Part shown: piece after piece, positions 31,664-41,508 of the stretch | How positions within the stretch are numbered: position 1 is the first letter of the stretch | How the letters are laid out: every line of letters starts with the position of its first letter | NCBI RefSeq assembly: GCF_013112225.1 | Contig: NZ_JABFHI010000003.1 | Location: 1 to 64,000 of the forward strand | Length of the DNA: 64,000 nucleotides | Direction: 5' to 3' | From: Vreelandella azerica | GTDB taxonomy: Bacteria; Pseudomonadota; Gammaproteobacteria; Pseudomonadales; Halomonadaceae | Notes under the pieces: model-generated | What the model saw: the letters and a program-made list of their open reading frames with translations, nothing else | Database searches by the model: none | What the model was told of the DNA's origin: nothing | Translations under genes and position numbers: made by a program

Positions 31664-32644
31664 TCAGTAGAGCAGGGCAAACAGCTTGCGCCGGTAGGTT
31701 ACGGTGAGCGGGTGCTCGGCACCCAGGGCATCGAAGACCTGGAGCAGGGTTTTTCGCGCGGCATCATCGCCGAAGCTACGGTCGCTCTTCATCAGGGCCA
31801 GCAGGCCTTCCAGGCCCTGCTCGTAGTCGCCGTCGGCGACCTGGCGTAAGGCGCGCTGGAATTGAGCTTCACTGTCGTTGCGTTCTCCCAGGGCGGCCAC
31901 TTCCTGATGGGAAAGCGCCTGTTCGGCAAATTCAATGCTGGCGCGCACACCGCGAGCAGGGGCGGCATCGCGTTCTTCCGGTGGCAGGTTGTCCAGTACG
32001 CTGCGGGCATCATCGCCACGGCCTTCTGCCACCAGCGCCTTGGCCAGCCCCACCTGATAGGCGTAATGCTCGGGGTACTGTGAGGTCAACGTCTGATAAT
32101 GTTCGCGAGCGGTGGCGGCATCACCTGCTTTCAGAGCTTCTTCTGCCAGCTCTTCGGGGCTTGCCGGTGTGTCTTCAGGGGGCTGGAAATAACGGCCCAA
32201 CCATTCGCGCACGTCTTTTTCCGGTAGTGCCCCCTGGAAACTGTCGACCAGGCCGCCCTGGCTGACCAGTTTGACATCTGGCACCGAGCGTACGCCTAAC
32301 TGGCCAGCAATTTCCGGGTTGGCTTCTACATCCAGTTTGGCAAGAATGAAAGCGCCCGCGTATTCGACGGCCAGCTTTTCGAGCACCGGCATCAGGTTTT
32401 TGCACGGCTCACACCAGGGTGCCCAGCAGTCGAGCAGGATCGGCACCTGCATGGACGCTTCCAGCACCTGCTGAATATTGCTGGCATCCAGATCAATGAT
32501 GACGTCTTCACGGCGGGGCGCTGGCCCTGAGGTGGCGGCTGAGGGCGCGTCTGCCGCCGCTGCTGTGGAAGATGGGCTGTTGGCCGCATCTGGGCTGATA
32601 GGGGCCGTCAGGGCTTCGCCTGTACGTGGATCAATAATTGACAT
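31664..32644 (-). CDS. cnoX: Thioredoxin-TPR chaperone CnoX (YbbN)
   Basis: This 326-residue protein begins with a low-complexity Ala/Ser/Pro-rich segment (residues about 15-45). A thioredoxin domain follows with an intact active site CWAPWCEPC (Cys78, Cys81), then TPR-like helices rich in Ala and Leu (EELAEEALKAGDAATAREHY, YAYQVGLAKALVAEGRGDDA). CnoX is a holdase for the GroEL and DnaK systems; E. coli CnoX lacks the first Cys, whereas this one keeps both. The start at 32644 opens MSIIDPRTGEAL. It is convergent with patB. Confidence 0.88.
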   Translation of the reverse strand: MSIIDPRTGEALTAPISPDAANSPSSTAAAADAPSAATSGPAPRREDVIIDLDASNIQQVLEASMQVPILLDCWAPWCEPCKNLMPVLEKLAVEYAGAFILAKLDVEANPEIAGQLGVRSVPDVKLVSQGGLVDSFQGALPEKDVREWLGRYFQPPEDTPASPEELAEEALKAGDAATAREHYQTLTSQYPEHYAYQVGLAKALVAEGRGDDARSVLDNLPPEERDAAPARGVRASIEFAEQALSHQEVAALGERNDSEAQFQRALRQVADGDYEQGLEGLLALMKSDRSFGDDAARKTLLQVFDALGAEHPLTVTYRRKLFALLY

Positions 32645-32738
32645 GGTGTCACTCTAGGCAGAAAGAATTTAAGCATGATATGCAGGCAAGCGCGGCGGGA
32701 TTCAAGTCGCCAAGTGAAAAATCACCTCGGGAGCTTAC

Positions 32739-33659
32739 GTGAATAATCGTCAGGATGTGCATGATCAGGTGGTGGAATGCCCCGAGGTAATGCGCCGCGA
32801 TGCGTTATGGTCGTTGGCCGCAGCCCAGAACAGTGCGGGGCAGCGAGCGCTGGCAGCCGCCATTCAGGCCTTTACGCAAACGCCTGCCCCGGATTGGAGC
32901 GGGCTTTTGTATTATGCGGCCAACTATCCAACAAGAGCGGTCTGGGTGCAGCCTTTCCCCGGTAACATGGCTCAGCTGTGGCGACCCCAAAGGGAAGACG
33001 CCGAGGCTCAAGCGCTTCTGCAGGCGGCAAGAAAATGGGTGGAAGCGCATGCAATCCGCCTTTGCCACTGTGTGGTCATGCCGAACAAGCCAGCACAAAC
33101 AGCATTTCTGTCAGCAGCGGGTATGCAGCGGGTGGCGCCCCTTCGCTACCTGAGTGCATCGCTCAATAATCGTGATGCGCGCGGATCGCAACTCACCCTG
33201 CGCCCCTGGAATGAACTCGCCCCAACAGCGGCGCAGTCACTTATCGAACAGGTGCAGGTAGAGTCACTGGATAGCCCACTGATTTGCGAGGCGTTGGGGT
33301 CGGCGGAGCTGCTTCAGGGGTTCCATCGTCAATCGCCAGAAGCGGATCGACACTGGTTTGCGGTCTACTCATCGCCACATGACCCGCAGCCAATCGGCGT
33401 GCTGTTAATGGTGCCCCGTCAGGCGCAGGGCGTGGTGGAAGTGCTGTTGATGGGGTTGGTGCCGACTAGGCGAGGGCTGGGGCTGGGGCGTGAACTCTTG
33501 CAGGCCGCGTTTGATTATACGGCGCAAATAGGCGCGACGCGGCTGGCGCTCACCGTGGATGCTACCAATACTCCTGCCCGATGCCTGTATGAGAACGCCG
33601 GTTTTCACTGCTACCACAGCGAGGAAATTTATGCCTGGGTTTATCCTCGCACAGGGTAA
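32739..33659 (+). CDS. GNAT-family N-acetyltransferase
   Basis: This 306-residue protein has a C-terminal GNAT domain with the acetyl-CoA motif LMGLVPTRRGLGLGRELLQA and the end NTPARCLYENAGFHCYHS. The N-terminal 150 residues resemble a degenerate second acyltransferase fold (TAFLSAAGMQRVAPLRYLSA). The substrate is unknown. The GTG start has GGGAG about six bases upstream. It lies between cnoX and the efflux operon. Confidence 0.83.
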   Translation: MNNRQDVHDQVVECPEVMRRDALWSLAAAQNSAGQRALAAAIQAFTQTPAPDWSGLLYYAANYPTRAVWVQPFPGNMAQLWRPQREDAEAQALLQAARKWVEAHAIRLCHCVVMPNKPAQTAFLSAAGMQRVAPLRYLSASLNNRDARGSQLTLRPWNELAPTAAQSLIEQVQVESLDSPLICEALGSAELLQGFHRQSPEADRHWFAVYSSPHDPQPIGVLLMVPRQAQGVVEVLLMGLVPTRRGLGLGRELLQAAFDYTAQIGATRLALTVDATNTPARCLYENAGFHCYHSEEIYAWVYPRTG

Positions 33660-33757
33660 CAATGTGGCTACTTTGATAGGCATAAACGAGCGTTTAATTT
33701 ATCCTGTCTCATTATATCCATAGACACCTTTGTTTACGCGTTTATCAGGAAACCGTT

Positions 33758-34816
33758 ATGCCCAAGTTAACTGTGCTGCTGCTTGCCTTGCTGCTGGCAG
33801 GATGCGGCGAAACCAGCAGCGAAAGTGTTCAGCAGGAATCACCGCGCTGGGTGAAGACCACCGAGCTTGCCCCTGTCGAGCAGCCAATGCTGATGCTGAC
33901 AGGCGTGGTTCGCGCCCGTTATGAAACGCCTCAGGCTTTTCGGGTCAGCGGCCAGATTGCCACCCGGCATGTAGACGCTGGCCAAAACGTCACTCAAGGC
34001 GATGTGCTGTTCACTCTGGATGACAGCGATCTGCAGGCGGCGCTGGCTGCCTCCCAGGCAGATCTGGCAGCGGCTGAAGCCTCGGTGGCGGTGAGCCAGG
34101 CTGATCTGGCCCGGGACCGCCAGCTGTTGGAGCGTAACTTCCTCAGCCAGCAGGCATTCGAGCGGGCGGAGCTGGCCAGCCGTGAAGCGCTGACGCGGCG
34201 AGATGCCGCCCAGGCGCGTGTGGAGCAATCCCGCAACGCCCTGGACTACGCCACCCTGCGGGCCGAGGCCGACGGGCTCCTGATTGATGTGGCCGGTGAA
34301 CCAGGGCAAGTGGTGGCCACCGGTCAGGCAATTGCGACCCTGGCCCAGGAAGGGCGACGTGAAGTGGAGGTGGCGTTTCCCTCCCATGTACGCCCGCCTG
34401 CCCAGGGAGAGCTTTTGCTCGATGACCGCCAGATCAGCCTGTCACGCCGCGAAGTCGCCGGCGCTGCGGACCCGGCAAGCCGTACCTGGCGAGCCCGCTA
34501 TCAGCTGGAGGAAGCGCTGTTCAGTGATTCCCTGGGAGAAGTCGTGCAGACCCGTTTCCCCATGGACAGCCTGCCGGAAGGCGTTTTTCAAGTGACGGTC
34601 GCGGCTATCGATGAACGTGGCGATGGCCCCCAGCTATGGCAGGTGAGCGACGGCCAGGCGCAGCCTGTCGCGATTTCGATTGAACGTATGCAGCGCGACC
34701 GGGCCTGGGTGCGAGGTGAGCAGCTGCGCGAAGGGCTGGAAGTGATTGCGCTGGGCACCCACCTGCTGACGCCGGGAATGGACGTGCGCCCGCTGGCGCA
34801 GGAGGGGGCCGAGTGA
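33758..34816 (+). CDS. RND efflux periplasmic adaptor (membrane-fusion lipoprotein)
   Basis: This 352-residue adaptor opens with a lipoprotein signal ending LLLAGC, so it should be anchored in the inner membrane by a lipid. A barrel-sandwich half (FRVSGQIATRHVDAGQNVTQ), a coiled-coil hairpin (ADLAAAEASVAVSQADLARD) and a matching half (LIDVAGEPGQVVATGQAIA) follow in the normal order. It would link the following pump to an outer-membrane channel. Its stop overlaps the next start as GTGA, so the two are coupled. No TolC-like gene is nearby. Confidence 0.93.
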   Translation: MPKLTVLLLALLLAGCGETSSESVQQESPRWVKTTELAPVEQPMLMLTGVVRARYETPQAFRVSGQIATRHVDAGQNVTQGDVLFTLDDSDLQAALAASQADLAAAEASVAVSQADLARDRQLLERNFLSQQAFERAELASREALTRRDAAQARVEQSRNALDYATLRAEADGLLIDVAGEPGQVVATGQAIATLAQEGRREVEVAFPSHVRPPAQGELLLDDRQISLSRREVAGAADPASRTWRARYQLEEALFSDSLGEVVQTRFPMDSLPEGVFQVTVAAIDERGDGPQLWQVSDGQAQPVAISIERMQRDRAWVRGEQLREGLEVIALGTHLLTPGMDVRPLAQEGAE

Positions 34817-37800
34817 GTTTTCCCAATCTCTCAGCGCTGGCGGTGCGTGAACGGGCGGTGACGCTGTTTTTCCTGGTAATTGCCTTGCTGGCCGGACTTT
34901 ACGCGTTTACCTCTATGGGGCGGGCTGAAGATCCGAACTTTACCGTGCGCGTCATGATGGTATCGGTTGCCTGGCCGGGGGCGACGCCAGAAGAGTTGCA
35001 GGAAAGTGTGGTCAACAGGCTGGAAAAACGTATCCAGGAAGTTGAAGACCTGTACCGGATTGAAACCACCATACGTCCGGGGCGGGCGGATATGCAGGTG
35101 GAGTTTGAGGATTATACGCCCAGCCAAGAGGTATCCGAGCGCTTCTATCAGGTACGTCGGCGCATGCAAGATGAGGCGCCACAGCTGCCGGAAGGTGTGG
35201 TGGGGCCTTTGATCAATGAGGATTTTGGCGACGTCTACTTTACATTGGTGGCGCTGACCGCACCCGATATGCCGATGCGGGAGATGGTGCGCGAGGCCGA
35301 GGATATCCGCGATCGCCTGCAGCGTCTGGATGGCGTCAATAAGGCCCAGATACTTGGTGAGCGTGAAGAGCGCATGCATGTCGATTTCGACCTTGCCGCC
35401 TTGCAGAGCCTGGGTATTTCACCCCAGCAGGTATTTGCTGCTATAGAAGCACAGAACACCCTGCTGCCGGCTGGGCGGGTGGATACCCAAAGTGCGCGCC
35501 TTTATGTGCGTATCGACCATGACATGGCAAGCCCTGAAGCGCTGACGGAAGTGCCTATCCGGATTGGCGAGCGGCTGATCCGCCTGGGGGATATTGCCGA
35601 GGTGTCACGCGGCTATGAAGACCCGCCGAGCTATCTGGTGCGCGCCTTTGGTGAAGATGCCTTGTTGCTCGGCGTGGTGATGCAGGAGGGCGAAAATGGC
35701 CTGGCATTTGGCGAGCGTCTGAACGCCCTCTGGCAGGAAGAACGTCAGCGTCTGCCGCTGGGGATGTCGCTTCAGGTGATGACCAATCAGGCAGATGCCA
35801 TCGCCGGGGCGGTGAACCTCTTTCAGGTCAAGTTCCTGGTCGCTGTGGTGGTAGTGATGCTGGTCACCATGCTGGCGGTGGGGTTACGTGCCGGTATTGT
35901 GGTCGGCATTGCCATCCCAATTACCCTGGCGCTGACCTTTGTGGTCATGAAGGCCATGGGGATCAACCTTGACCGTATTACCTTGGGGGCGCTGATTATC
36001 GCCCTGGGCCTGCTGGTGGACGATGCCATCATTGCCATCGAAATGATGATCGTCAAGATGGAGCAGGGCTGGGAACGCCTGGATGCCGCCTCCCATGCCT
36101 GGAAAGTCACCGCCGCGCCCATGCTGTTTGGCACCCTGGTCACGGTGGCTGGCTTTGTGCCGATTGGTTTTGCCAAGTCAGGCGTGGGCGAATACGCCGG
36201 TAACATTTTCTGGGTGCTGGGCATTGCGCTGCTGATTTCCTGGCTGGTAGCGGTGGTGTTTACCCCCTATCTGGGGGTGAAAATCCTACCTGAGCAGAAA
36301 ACTCATCACAGCGAAGATGACGCTTATCAGTCGGCGGGCTACCAGCGTCTGCGTGCCTTTATCAGCGGCTGTGTGCGCTTTCGCAAGAGCGTGGTAGCGG
36401 TGACGCTGGCGCTGCTGGTCGTTGCTATTGCCGGTATGGCTGGCCCGGTGGAGAAGCAGTTCTTCCCAAGCTCTGATCGTCCCGAAGTGCTGGTCAGCGT
36501 TTACCATCCTCAAGGCAGCAGCATCGAAGCCACCAATGCCACGACCCGGCGCCTGGAAGCCCTGATCAAGGATGCCGAAGGGGTGAAATCACTGTCTGCC
36601 TATGTAGGGGCCGGGGCGCCGCGCTTTTTTATCTCGGCTAACCCTGAGCAACCCAACCCTGCCTTTGCCAAGCTGATAGCCGTGGCGGAAGGTGTCGAAT
36701 CCCGCGATGAGCTGATGGCCATGCTACGTAAGCGCATTGAAGACGGTGAGTTTCCTGAAGCGCGAGTTCGGGTGGAGGCGCTGCTGTACGGCCCGCCGGT
36801 GGATTGGCCGGTCAGCTTCCGGGTGTTGGGCGATGACCCGGACCAGCTTAGAGCCATTGGCCATCAGGTGCGTGAAGTGATCAAGGCCCATCCGGCGACT
36901 CGTGACCCGCATCTTGAGTGGGACGAACGCGCGCCCACCCTGCATCTGGATATCGACCGTAACCGGCTGCAGCTGATTGGCCTGACCCCGGACGATGTGG
37001 CCCGTCAGCTGCAGTTCCAGCTGGATGGGGTAACGATCACCCAGCTGCGCGACGGTATCCGTCTGGTGCCCGCCCTTGGCCGCGGCGCTGCCCAGGATAT
37101 TGATGACGTGCAAAGCCTGGAGGTACTGACCAATGATGGCCAGCGGGTTCCCTTGACGCAGCTTGGTGAACTGCGGGTGGCGTTTGAAGAACCGGTGATC
37201 AAGCGCTACAACCGTCAGCCGTTTGTGGCAATCAATGCCGATGTCGAGGGTGCCCAGCCCAATGACGTGACCCAGCAGGTCTGGGAGGATCTGGCCTCGC
37301 TGCGCGATGAATTGCCTCCAGGCTACCGCATTGATACCGGCGGCTCGGTGGAGCAGTCGGCCAAGGCTCAGGCCTCCATCCAGGTGCTGCAACCTTTGAT
37401 GGTCGTGCTGATGCTGATATTCATCATGCTGCAGATGCGCTCTTTCGCGGGCACCTTTATTGTGGTGGCGACAGCGCCGCTGGGCCTGATTGGCGCGGTC
37501 GCCGCCATGCTGCTGTTCAACCAGCCGTTTGGCTTCGTGGCCACCCTGGGGCTGATTGGCCTGGCAGGCATCCTGATGCGCAACACCCTGATTCTGACCC
37601 AGCAGGTGGCGGACAACATCAAGGAAGGCATGCCGATGCGCCAGGCAGTGGTAGAAGCCGGTGTCCAACGTGCCCGGCCTGTGGTGCTGACGGCGCTGGC
37701 CGCCATTCTGGCCTTTATACCGCTGACCATGGACAGTTTCTGGGGGCCGCTGGCCTACGTGCTGATTGGCGGCGTTGCGGTGGGCACCCTGATCACCCTG

Positions 37801-37854
37801 CTGTTTGTGCCAGCGCTTTACGCCCTCTGGTATCGCATTGAGCAGCGCGGTTAA
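34813..37854 (+). CDS. RND efflux pump permease (AcrB/HAE1 superfamily)
   Basis: This 1,013-residue inner-membrane proton-drug antiporter has 12 expected membrane helices and two large periplasmic loops. The first helix is TLFFLVIALLAGLYAFTSMG. Helix 4 carries the proton-relay pair Asp-Asp in LGLLVDDAIIAIEMM. Repeat two shows the GLIGLAGILMRNTLIL stretch. The length is full for the family. Substrates cannot be predicted; relatives of this branch with short adaptors export drugs, bile acids or fatty acids. The gene ends four bases into the convergent EamA gene. Confidence 0.95.
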   Translation: MSFPNLSALAVRERAVTLFFLVIALLAGLYAFTSMGRAEDPNFTVRVMMVSVAWPGATPEELQESVVNRLEKRIQEVEDLYRIETTIRPGRADMQVEFEDYTPSQEVSERFYQVRRRMQDEAPQLPEGVVGPLINEDFGDVYFTLVALTAPDMPMREMVREAEDIRDRLQRLDGVNKAQILGEREERMHVDFDLAALQSLGISPQQVFAAIEAQNTLLPAGRVDTQSARLYVRIDHDMASPEALTEVPIRIGERLIRLGDIAEVSRGYEDPPSYLVRAFGEDALLLGVVMQEGENGLAFGERLNALWQEERQRLPLGMSLQVMTNQADAIAGAVNLFQVKFLVAVVVVMLVTMLAVGLRAGIVVGIAIPITLALTFVVMKAMGINLDRITLGALIIALGLLVDDAIIAIEMMIVKMEQGWERLDAASHAWKVTAAPMLFGTLVTVAGFVPIGFAKSGVGEYAGNIFWVLGIALLISWLVAVVFTPYLGVKILPEQKTHHSEDDAYQSAGYQRLRAFISGCVRFRKSVVAVTLALLVVAIAGMAGPVEKQFFPSSDRPEVLVSVYHPQGSSIEATNATTRRLEALIKDAEGVKSLSAYVGAGAPRFFISANPEQPNPAFAKLIAVAEGVESRDELMAMLRKRIEDGEFPEARVRVEALLYGPPVDWPVSFRVLGDDPDQLRAIGHQVREVIKAHPATRDPHLEWDERAPTLHLDIDRNRLQLIGLTPDDVARQLQFQLDGVTITQLRDGIRLVPALGRGAAQDIDDVQSLEVLTNDGQRVPLTQLGELRVAFEEPVIKRYNRQPFVAINADVEGAQPNDVTQQVWEDLASLRDELPPGYRIDTGGSVEQSAKAQASIQVLQPLMVVLMLIFIMLQMRSFAGTFIVVATAPLGLIGAVAAMLLFNQPFGFVATLGLIGLAGILMRNTLILTQQVADNIKEGMPMRQAVVEAGVQRARPVVLTALAAILAFIPLTMDSFWGPLAYVLIGGVAVGTLITLLFVPALYALWYRIEQRG

Positions 37855-38723
37855 CGGCTGGCCTGCAGGCAGCCGGTGAGCACCAGAAGCCCCGCCAATG
37901 GCAGCTGCCAGTTCAGCGGGGTGGCGCCGGTGACTACCAGTAAGGCGGCTGCCAGAATCGGCACCCCATAGGCCAGGCTGCCAATGGTTGCGCTTGGACC
38001 GCCGCGCAAAGCTTTGTCCCAGGCGACCATGGCAATGCCGAAGGGCCCCAGGCCCAGCGCGATGCCGGCCCATAGGGCGCTGTCGCTGGGTACGCTCAGG
38101 CGTCCTTCCAGTGCCAGGGTTGCCAGTGCACTCAACAGGCTGGCAATCAACAGCAGGCGCGGCAGATAGGGGGTTAGCGTGATAGGCGACGCCTGCCCGA
38201 CCCAGGAATACAGTGCCCAGCAACACGCTGCCAGAAAGGCGAAGCCATAGCCTTTCAGCGAGGCGTCATTAAAGGCCATACCCTGTTCGGGAAGCATCAG
38301 CAGGGCGGCTCCCGCGAAAGCAATCATGGCGCCGCTCAGGCTGCGTAGTCTTATTCTGCCCAGCTGCGTCCATTGGCTGAGCAGTACAAACAGCACCGGC
38401 CAGGTGTAGGTAATCAACGCTGCTTCCGAGGCCGGTGCCTGGCGCATACCTATAAAGTAGCTGCTTACCGCGCCCAGAATCAGCAGGGGTACGCCCAACC
38501 ACAGACTGAACCGCCACCCCAGGCTGCTGACTCTTTGTCCTTGGCTTTTGCCAAGTGGCAGGGTGGCCAGAGCTCCGGCCAGCAGGGTCAATGTGGTCAG
38601 GCTTAAGGGGGAGGCGCTGCGTGCCTGCTCGGCCAGCAGTGGTGCCGTGGCCCAGAGTGCAATGGCGACAACCGCCGCCAGGATACTGACAGGAAATACT
38701 CCGAACGTACGCGTCAGTTGCAT
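37851..38723 (-). CDS. EamA/DMT-family metabolite exporter
   Basis: This 290-residue protein has ten hydrophobic helices in two EamA repeats (ILAAVVAIALWATAPLLAEQ in the first, ALWAGIALGLGPFGIAMVAW in the second). It would be an inner-membrane drug/metabolite exporter. The pattern is closest, from memory, to YddG-like aromatic amino acid exporters, but I hold that lightly. It is divergent from a LysR regulator, with an operator-like palindrome between, so the regulator probably controls it. Confidence 0.85.
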   Translation of the reverse strand: MQLTRTFGVFPVSILAAVVAIALWATAPLLAEQARSASPLSLTTLTLLAGALATLPLGKSQGQRVSSLGWRFSLWLGVPLLILGAVSSYFIGMRQAPASEAALITYTWPVLFVLLSQWTQLGRIRLRSLSGAMIAFAGAALLMLPEQGMAFNDASLKGYGFAFLAACCWALYSWVGQASPITLTPYLPRLLLIASLLSALATLALEGRLSVPSDSALWAGIALGLGPFGIAMVAWDKALRGGPSATIGSLAYGVPILAAALLVVTGATPLNWQLPLAGLLVLTGCLQASR

Positions 38724-38804
38724 AAAAGGCTCCTTACCTGAGAGATCTTGAAAGCGGCCCTGTTGGCCGCTGATGCAAGATACCCGCTAGCAACCCATCA
38801 CAAA

Positions 38805-38820
38805 ATCAATCATTATTGAT
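38805..38820. promoter_or_regulatory. Candidate LysR operator
   Basis: ATCAAT-CATT-ATTGAT is a perfect six-base inverted repeat in the short region between the divergent EamA and LysR genes. Size and position fit a LysR-type binding site. Confidence 0.55.
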
Positions 38821-38844
38821 ATAAATCATCAAGAAATGTGATCT

Positions 38845-39711
38845 ATGCGCGCACGTACCTTTGACCTTACCCTGCTACGTACCCTGGTGGCGATTGCTGA
38901 CACCGGCAGCGTGACGGCGGCCTCCAAGCGCTTGGCGTTCAGCCAGTCGACGATCAGCATGCAATTGAAGCGTCTGGAAGCGCAGATGGAATTGCGTCTG
39001 CACGAACGTGAAGGGCGCCAGGTACGTTTTACCGCCGATGGCGAGCGCCTGCTGACCCATGCGCGGCGGCTGCTGGCGCTGAATGACGATGCCTGGCAGG
39101 ACATGCAGGTACATCAGGTCAGTGGCGAGCTCAAGCTGGGAATTCCTGAGGACTACGCTTCGCTGCTGCCGTCGGTGTTTTCCTATTTCCACCAGCTGTA
39201 CCCGGGGGTAGGGCTGGAGGTGATCTGTGGGGTCAGCGCTGATCTTGTTGAACGGGTGCGCAGTGGCGATCTGGATCTGGCGCTGGTCACCCGGCAACGC
39301 AATTCGCCGGGCGGGGAAGTGATCCGCCGTGAACCGCTGCTTTGGGCGGTGGGGCTGAGCTATCAGCCCTTGTTGCGTGACCCTTTGCCGCTGGCGCTCT
39401 ACACCCGTGGGGCGGATGTGTTCCGGGAAGTGGCCGAGCAGTCATTGCAGAGTGCTGGGCGACGTTGGCGGGTCGCTTATACCAGCCAGTCGATGACCGG
39501 GCTGGCGCCGGTGGTGATGGCGGGCTTGGCGATTGTGGTAGTGACGCGCAGCATGCTGACGCCGATGCTCAAGCCGCTGGATGAAAGCAGCGGCTTGCCG
39601 GCGCTGCCGTCCATTGAACTTGCCTTGCACCGAGCGCCGCACCGCCCCTCAGAGCCTGCGCGGCGCCTGGCCGAGCTGATTCACGAACAGCTGGCCGATG
39701 GCGAGCCGTGA
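38845..39711 (+). CDS. LysR-family transcriptional regulator
   Basis: This 288-residue regulator has an N-terminal winged helix (FDLTLLRTLVAIADTGSVTA, SQSTISMQLKRLEAQMELRL) and a periplasmic-binding-like effector domain. The GDLDLALVTRQRNSPGGEVI stretch is typical of LrhA-like members. The ATG at 38845 is the natural LysR start. It is divergent from the EamA exporter, its likely target, and its end is 14 bases from the convergent hisC. Confidence 0.93.
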   Translation: MRARTFDLTLLRTLVAIADTGSVTAASKRLAFSQSTISMQLKRLEAQMELRLHEREGRQVRFTADGERLLTHARRLLALNDDAWQDMQVHQVSGELKLGIPEDYASLLPSVFSYFHQLYPGVGLEVICGVSADLVERVRSGDLDLALVTRQRNSPGGEVIRREPLLWAVGLSYQPLLRDPLPLALYTRGADVFREVAEQSLQSAGRRWRVAYTSQSMTGLAPVVMAGLAIVVVTRSMLTPMLKPLDESSGLPALPSIELALHRAPHRPSEPARRLAELIHEQLADGEP

Positions 39712-39724
39712 GCACCGTCAGGGG

Positions 39725-40784
39725 TTAACGCACCAGAGCCTCTAGCGCCTCAATCAGATAATCCATTTCGTCATCAGTGCCGATGCTGATGCGCAGGAAG
39801 TTGCTTAACCCTGCCTTGTTGAAATGGCGCACCAGAATACCGCGTTCACGCAGGCCAGCAAACAGCTGAGCGCCGTCGTGATCCGGGTGTTGCGTCAGCA
39901 GGAAGTTGGCCTGGGAGGGAAGCACCTCGAAGCCCAGGGTTTCCAGCTGATGGCGGGTGCGCTCGCGGGTGGTGATGACCTTCTCGCGGCAGGCGGCAAA
40001 GTGGTCGCTGTCCTGCAGGGCGGCGATGCCCACGGCGCTGGCCAGGCTATCGACCGGGTAGGAGTTGAAAGAGTCCTTGATGCGCCCCAGGCCTTCGATC
40101 AGTTCCGCTGAGCCAATCGCAAACCCCAGCCGCAGACCGGCCAGACTGCGGGATTTGGAGAAGGTGCTGGTGACCAGCAGGTTAGGGTAGCGTTCAACCA
40201 GGGTGACGGCGCTTTGTGTGCCAAAGTCCACATAGGCTTCGTCAACCAGCACCACCCGGTCAGTGACTTTCTGAAGCAGGCTTTCCAGCGCGTCCAGGCT
40301 GTGGGTGTGGCCAGTCGGGGCATTGGGGTTGGCGAAAATCACCCCGCTACGTGGCTGCGGCTGGCTCAGGGCCTCCAGATCCACTTCCCATTCAGGGGTA
40401 AGCGGGTGTTGACGCAGTTCAATGCCATACAATTTGGCATACACAGGGTAAAAGCTGTAAGTGATGGAGGGCGCATCCAGCGGTTCGCCGTGGCAGAAAA
40501 ACGCCTGGAAAGCAAACGCCAGCACCTCATCGGAGCCGTTGCCAACAAACACCTGCTGGGGCTCAACCCCATAGCAGCGGGCCAGCTCGCTGCGCAGGGC
40601 CAGCGAGGTCGGGTCTGGGTAAAGGCGCAGATGGTCGGAGGCGAATTCCCGCAATGTTTCGCCTACGCCTGGCGCGGGGGGTAAGGGTTCTCGTTGGTGT
40701 TCAGCTTGATTACCCGCTCAGTCGGCTGCTCGCCGGGTATATAAGGGGTTAGCGACTGAACGGCGGGGCTCCACAGTTGGCTCA
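39725..40784 (-). CDS. hisC: Histidinol-phosphate aminotransferase (one frameshift)
   Basis: This PLP enzyme of histidine biosynthesis is about 352 residues long. The start at 40784 ([20 protein letters not shown]) has AGGA upstream. The frame breaks in the G run at 40676-40681; one added base gives [20 protein letters not shown] and continues unbroken. Visible features are [25 protein letters not shown], and the PLP Lys in [17 protein letters not shown]. It is separate from the hisBHAF group at 46779-49573. No attenuator was seen upstream. Confidence 0.93.
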
Positions 40785-40988
40785 TTAGGGTGTCCTGCTG
40801 GCATTAAATCGGTAACCTTCATGGTCGCTTGACGTCTTCTAAAGCGCAAGCATTGTTATGTTTTTGGGGTGGGCGTTGCACCTTGTAGCGGGTATGCTGT
40901 CATATGCGCTGAGTGATTTTTGATATCCAACTGCGTTCGCCCAGAGCGTGTGAATCAGATACAAGCATTGAAAACCAAGGAGAGAACC

Positions 40989-41435
40989 ATGCCGCTTAAA
41001 CATCTATTTGTCGGTACGGCCATGCTGGCCCTGCTTGCCGGCTGTGCGTCAGGGCCGACAGATCAAGGTGCTGGGGGCTATGAGCCAACAGAAGTCAACT
41101 ACCAGGGCTCTTTGCCGTGCCGCAACTGCGATGGTATTGCACTTGACGTCACGCTGATGGGAGACGAGACGCAGGCACCGGAAGAACGCACCTTCACGCT
41201 TAATGCCACCTATCGTAACCATCCCCAGAACCCACCGGCTGAAAACTATGCGGGTAACTGGGAAACCCTGACAGGCACGCCTTCCAACCCGGATGCCACC
41301 GTGTATGAGCTGACGCCAGACGGCGAAGGCCAGACCTATTACTTCCTGCGCATCGACCCACAGACCCTTGAGTTGATCGACCCGGAGCGGCGCCGTTTTG
41401 AAAACAGCGAGCTGCTGCGTCTTCAACGTCAGTAA
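40989..41435 (+). CDS. NlpE-like lipoprotein (copper resistance NlpE N-terminal domain)
   Basis: This 148-residue protein has a lipoprotein signal (MPLKHLFVGTAMLALLAGC) with a lipidated Cys19 and the NlpE N-terminal fold: YQGSLPCRNCDGIALDVTLM has the CxxC motif and the beta-barrel start. In E. coli NlpE senses lipoprotein sorting and copper stress and activates Cpx. This protein has only the N-terminal domain. I chose the ATG at 40989, since a longer frame lacks a signal peptide. A terminator follows. Confidence 0.82.
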   Translation: MPLKHLFVGTAMLALLAGCASGPTDQGAGGYEPTEVNYQGSLPCRNCDGIALDVTLMGDETQAPEERTFTLNATYRNHPQNPPAENYAGNWETLTGTPSNPDATVYELTPDGEGQTYYFLRIDPQTLELIDPERRRFENSELLRLQRQ

Positions 41436-41478
41436 TCAGGCCGTCAGCGAGTGGTTGTAAGGCAGTCACAATAGTGAC

Positions 41479-41503
41479 AAAAAGGCGGCTTCGGCCGCCT
41501 TTT
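41479..41503 (+). terminator. Terminator after the NlpE-like gene
   Basis: AAAAAGGCGGC-TTCG-GCCGCCTTTT is a GC-rich stem with a stable TTCG loop and T tract. Confidence 0.88.
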
Positions 41504-41508
41504 ACGTG

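Noticed and set aside
36724..38226. 500-codon open frame antisense to the RND permease gene
   Set aside because: It lies opposite conserved pump sequence, crosses two real genes and has a His/Gln-rich composition typical of a shadow.
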